Source: Oscillibacter sp. (lineage in GTDB: Bacteria; Bacillota; Clostridia; Oscillospirales; Oscillospiraceae). From it: 6,502 bases of DNA. The stretch spans positions 1 to 6,502 of the forward strand of contig JAAWIL010000118.1 in assembly GCA_022796315.1 (NCBI GenBank). Reading direction: 5' to 3'. Under the pieces are notes generated by a model. It did no database searches and was not told the origin of the DNA. It saw nothing but the letters and a program-made list of their open reading frames with translations. Shown piece by piece: positions 5,430 through 6,502 of the stretch (within the stretch, counting starts at the first letter, position 1; each line of letters starts with the position of its first letter). The position numbers and the translations under genes were made by a program.

Positions 5430-6166
5430 TGCGCATTCGCCTCCTTTGTCAGTACCGGGCACGCGCCCAGGGTGTCCGCCAGAATCTGGGGCAGGATATC
5501 CTCCGCCGCGCCCCGGTGGCGGATCACGCCGCCGCCCACCACGACCACCTCGTCCGCCAGGGAGATGATCCGCTCCTGGTGGGAGATGATAATCATGGTG
5601 CCGCTGCCTACGGCGTGGATCTGCTCAAATGTCTCCGTCAGCCGGGCGAAGGACCACAGGTCAATGCCCGCCTCCGGCTCGTCAAAGATCATCAGGTCCC
5701 CATTCCGGGCCAGGATGGAGGCGATCTCAATCCGCTTGACCTCGCCGCCGGAGAGGCTCACGTCCACCTCCCGGTCCAGATAGTCGTTGGCGCACAGGCC
5801 CACCTTTGTCAGGTACTGGCAGCAGCGGTCCTTGGAGAGGTGGCTGTCCCCGGAGGCCAGGGTCAGCAGGCTCCGGACCGTCATGCCCTTGAACCGGGGG
5901 GGCTGCTGAAAGCCGTAGCTGATGCCCAGGCGCGCCCGCTCCGTAATGCTCAGGCGGGTGATGTCCTGCCCGTTCCAGAGGATCTGGCCGGAGGTGGGCG
6001 TCACCAGGCCCATGATGATCTTGGCCAGGGTGGTCTTGCCGCCGCCGTTGGGGCCGGTGAAGACCACCAGGCGGTGATCTTCAATGGTGAGGGAGATATC
6101 CTTTAGGATTCCCAGCTGCTCCGTCCCCTCCTGGACGGAGTAGCTGATTGATTTCAGTTCCAGCAT
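5426..6166 (-). CDS. sufC: Fe-S cluster assembly ATPase SufC (SmsC type)
   Basis: 246 residues, the usual SufC length. All ABC ATPase motifs are present and in order: Walker A GPNGGGKTT (38-46), Q-loop FQQPPRF (86-92), signature LSGGEVKRIEIASIL (138-152), Walker B LMIFDEPEAGIDL (158-170) and the switch histidine in IIISHQERI (192-200). The EPEAGID stretch and the lack of membrane segments are typical of SufC rather than of a transporter ATPase. SufC binds SufB/SufD scaffolds in the cytoplasm and uses ATP to reshape them during cluster assembly. The next gene, overlapping by four bases, is its scaffold partner, so translation is coupled. ATG 6166 is chosen: AGGAGG (6180-6175) lies 8 nt upstream. 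An in-frame ATG at 6193 would add nine residues but has no ribosome site. Confidence 0.95.
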   Translation of the reverse strand: MLELKSISYSVQEGTEQLGILKDISLTIEDHRLVVFTGPNGGGKTTLAKIIMGLVTPTSGQILWNGQDITRLSITERARLGISYGFQQPPRFKGMTVRSLLTLASGDSHLSKDRCCQYLTKVGLCANDYLDREVDVSLSGGEVKRIEIASILARNGDLMIFDEPEAGIDLWSFARLTETFEQIHAVGSGTMIIISHQERIISLADEVVVVGGGVIRHRGAAEDILPQILADTLGACPVLTKEANAQ

Positions 6167-6202
6167 TTCGGGAACCTCCTTTGTTCGGAACATGCGTCCT
6201 GC

Positions 6203-6242
6203 GGACCCAGAGCCACGGCGGCAGAACCCCGCCGGGCGGTCC
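6203..6242 (-). other. Hairpin in the sufC 5' leader
   Basis: In the roughly 108-nt leader of sufC, a 6-bp stem CGGCGG/CCGCCG (6216-6221/6229-6234) sits inside a 5-bp outer pairing GGACC/GGTCC (6203-6207/6238-6242). No T-run follows, and no known riboswitch is recognised. It may affect translation or stability, or it may simply reflect the high GC content. Confidence 0.35.
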
Positions 6243-6281
6243 CTTCAGAAGACTTCTTAATAGTTTCTCTTCTTTGCACAC

Positions 6282-6310
6282 ATTTTAGCAGATCCCACCG
6301 AAAAAAGCAA
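6282..6310 (-). promoter_or_regulatory. Promoter of the sufC-sufB operon
   Basis: On the minus strand TTGCTT (6310-6305) and TAAAAT (6287-6282) are 17 nt apart. They match consensus in 4 of 6 and 5 of 6 bases, in an AT-rich pocket within GC-rich DNA. The start of transcription would be near 6275. No IscR- or SufR-like palindrome is evident beside it. Confidence 0.65.
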
Positions 6311-6502
6311 TCACTTCTCATCTGACCCGGCGGCAGGACCTGTACCTGGCCGGGCCGGCCCCCGGCAGACCGGATCTCCCCTCAGGCGGGCGGCATCCCA
6401 GGGGCTTAGAGCCTGTTTAAAATCTCCCCGCGCATGTCTTGGCGGCGTATTTTCCGCCCTGACTGCGTTAAAAATCCTTGCCATCCGTCAGGATGCCTGC
6501 GG
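6311..6502. other. Gene-free right edge, possible mobile-element end
   Basis: I find no supported gene in these 192 bases. The part 6311-6408 is GC-rich with small GC hairpins. From 6409 the character changes: GAGCCTGTTTAAAATC (6409-6424) resembles terminal inverted repeats of some IS5-like insertion sequences (from memory). It is followed by a short stem GGCGG/CCGCC (6441-6445/6454-6458), an echo of the TTAAAAATC motif near 6468-6476, and CATCC-GTCA-GGATG (6482-6495). The matching other end would lie beyond the window, so this remains a low-confidence call. Confidence 0.3.

Noticed and set aside
4611..6106. Long + strand frames opposite sufB and sufC (such as 4611-5783).
   Set aside because: Both minus-strand genes carry unmistakable family motifs; the + frames are shadows rich in Asp, His, Leu and Gly.

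Overview
The window looks like chromosomal DNA from a GC-rich anaerobic Firmicute of the Oscillospiraceae type (Flavonifractor/Lawsonibacter-like). This rests on the mix of gene families (RNase Y, a TPM-domain protein with PspA, a minimal SufC/SufB pair), GGAGG-type ribosome binding sites, GC-rich codon use, and intergenic spaces packed with palindromic repeats. The genus is an inference.

Layout. Positions 2-136 are the last 45 codons of RNase Y (+ strand), closed by a strong intrinsic terminator (148-182). A good sigma-A-type promoter (231-259) then starts a transcript whose roughly 270-nt leader holds a remarkable nested palindromic structure (299-482). The leader is followed by a two-gene operon: a Gly/Ser/Arg-rich membrane protein with a TPM-like external domain (544-1581) and a PspA/IM30 coiled-coil protein (1606-2286), probably an envelope-integrity module. 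On the minus strand lies a membrane-anchored XRE regulator (2463-4193) with its own promoter and a palindromic operator candidate over the -10 box. Further right, also on the minus strand, is the iron-sulfur assembly operon: ATPase smsC/sufC (5426-6166), then scaffold smsB/sufB (4503-5429), overlapping by ATGA and read from a promoter at 6282-6310. The last ~190 bases hold no gene and may include the edge of a mobile element.

Main points for follow-up. (1) The leader at 299-482 can be folded by hand into two adjacent four-way junctions with no unpaired bases at either junction. A 9-nt direct repeat (TTGACTATA) lets the two domains compete for the same partner strand, which suggests a switch or a mobile palindromic element. 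(2) Two related ~145-bp palindromic repeats in the same orientation (2287-2432 and 4358-4502) flank the XRE gene exactly, so that gene may be an inserted or excisable cassette between pspA and the suf operon. (3) The XRE regulator appears to be a one-component transmembrane sensor with a large external domain carrying a calcium-loop-like motif. (4) The iron-sulfur machinery here is only the two-gene C+B form.
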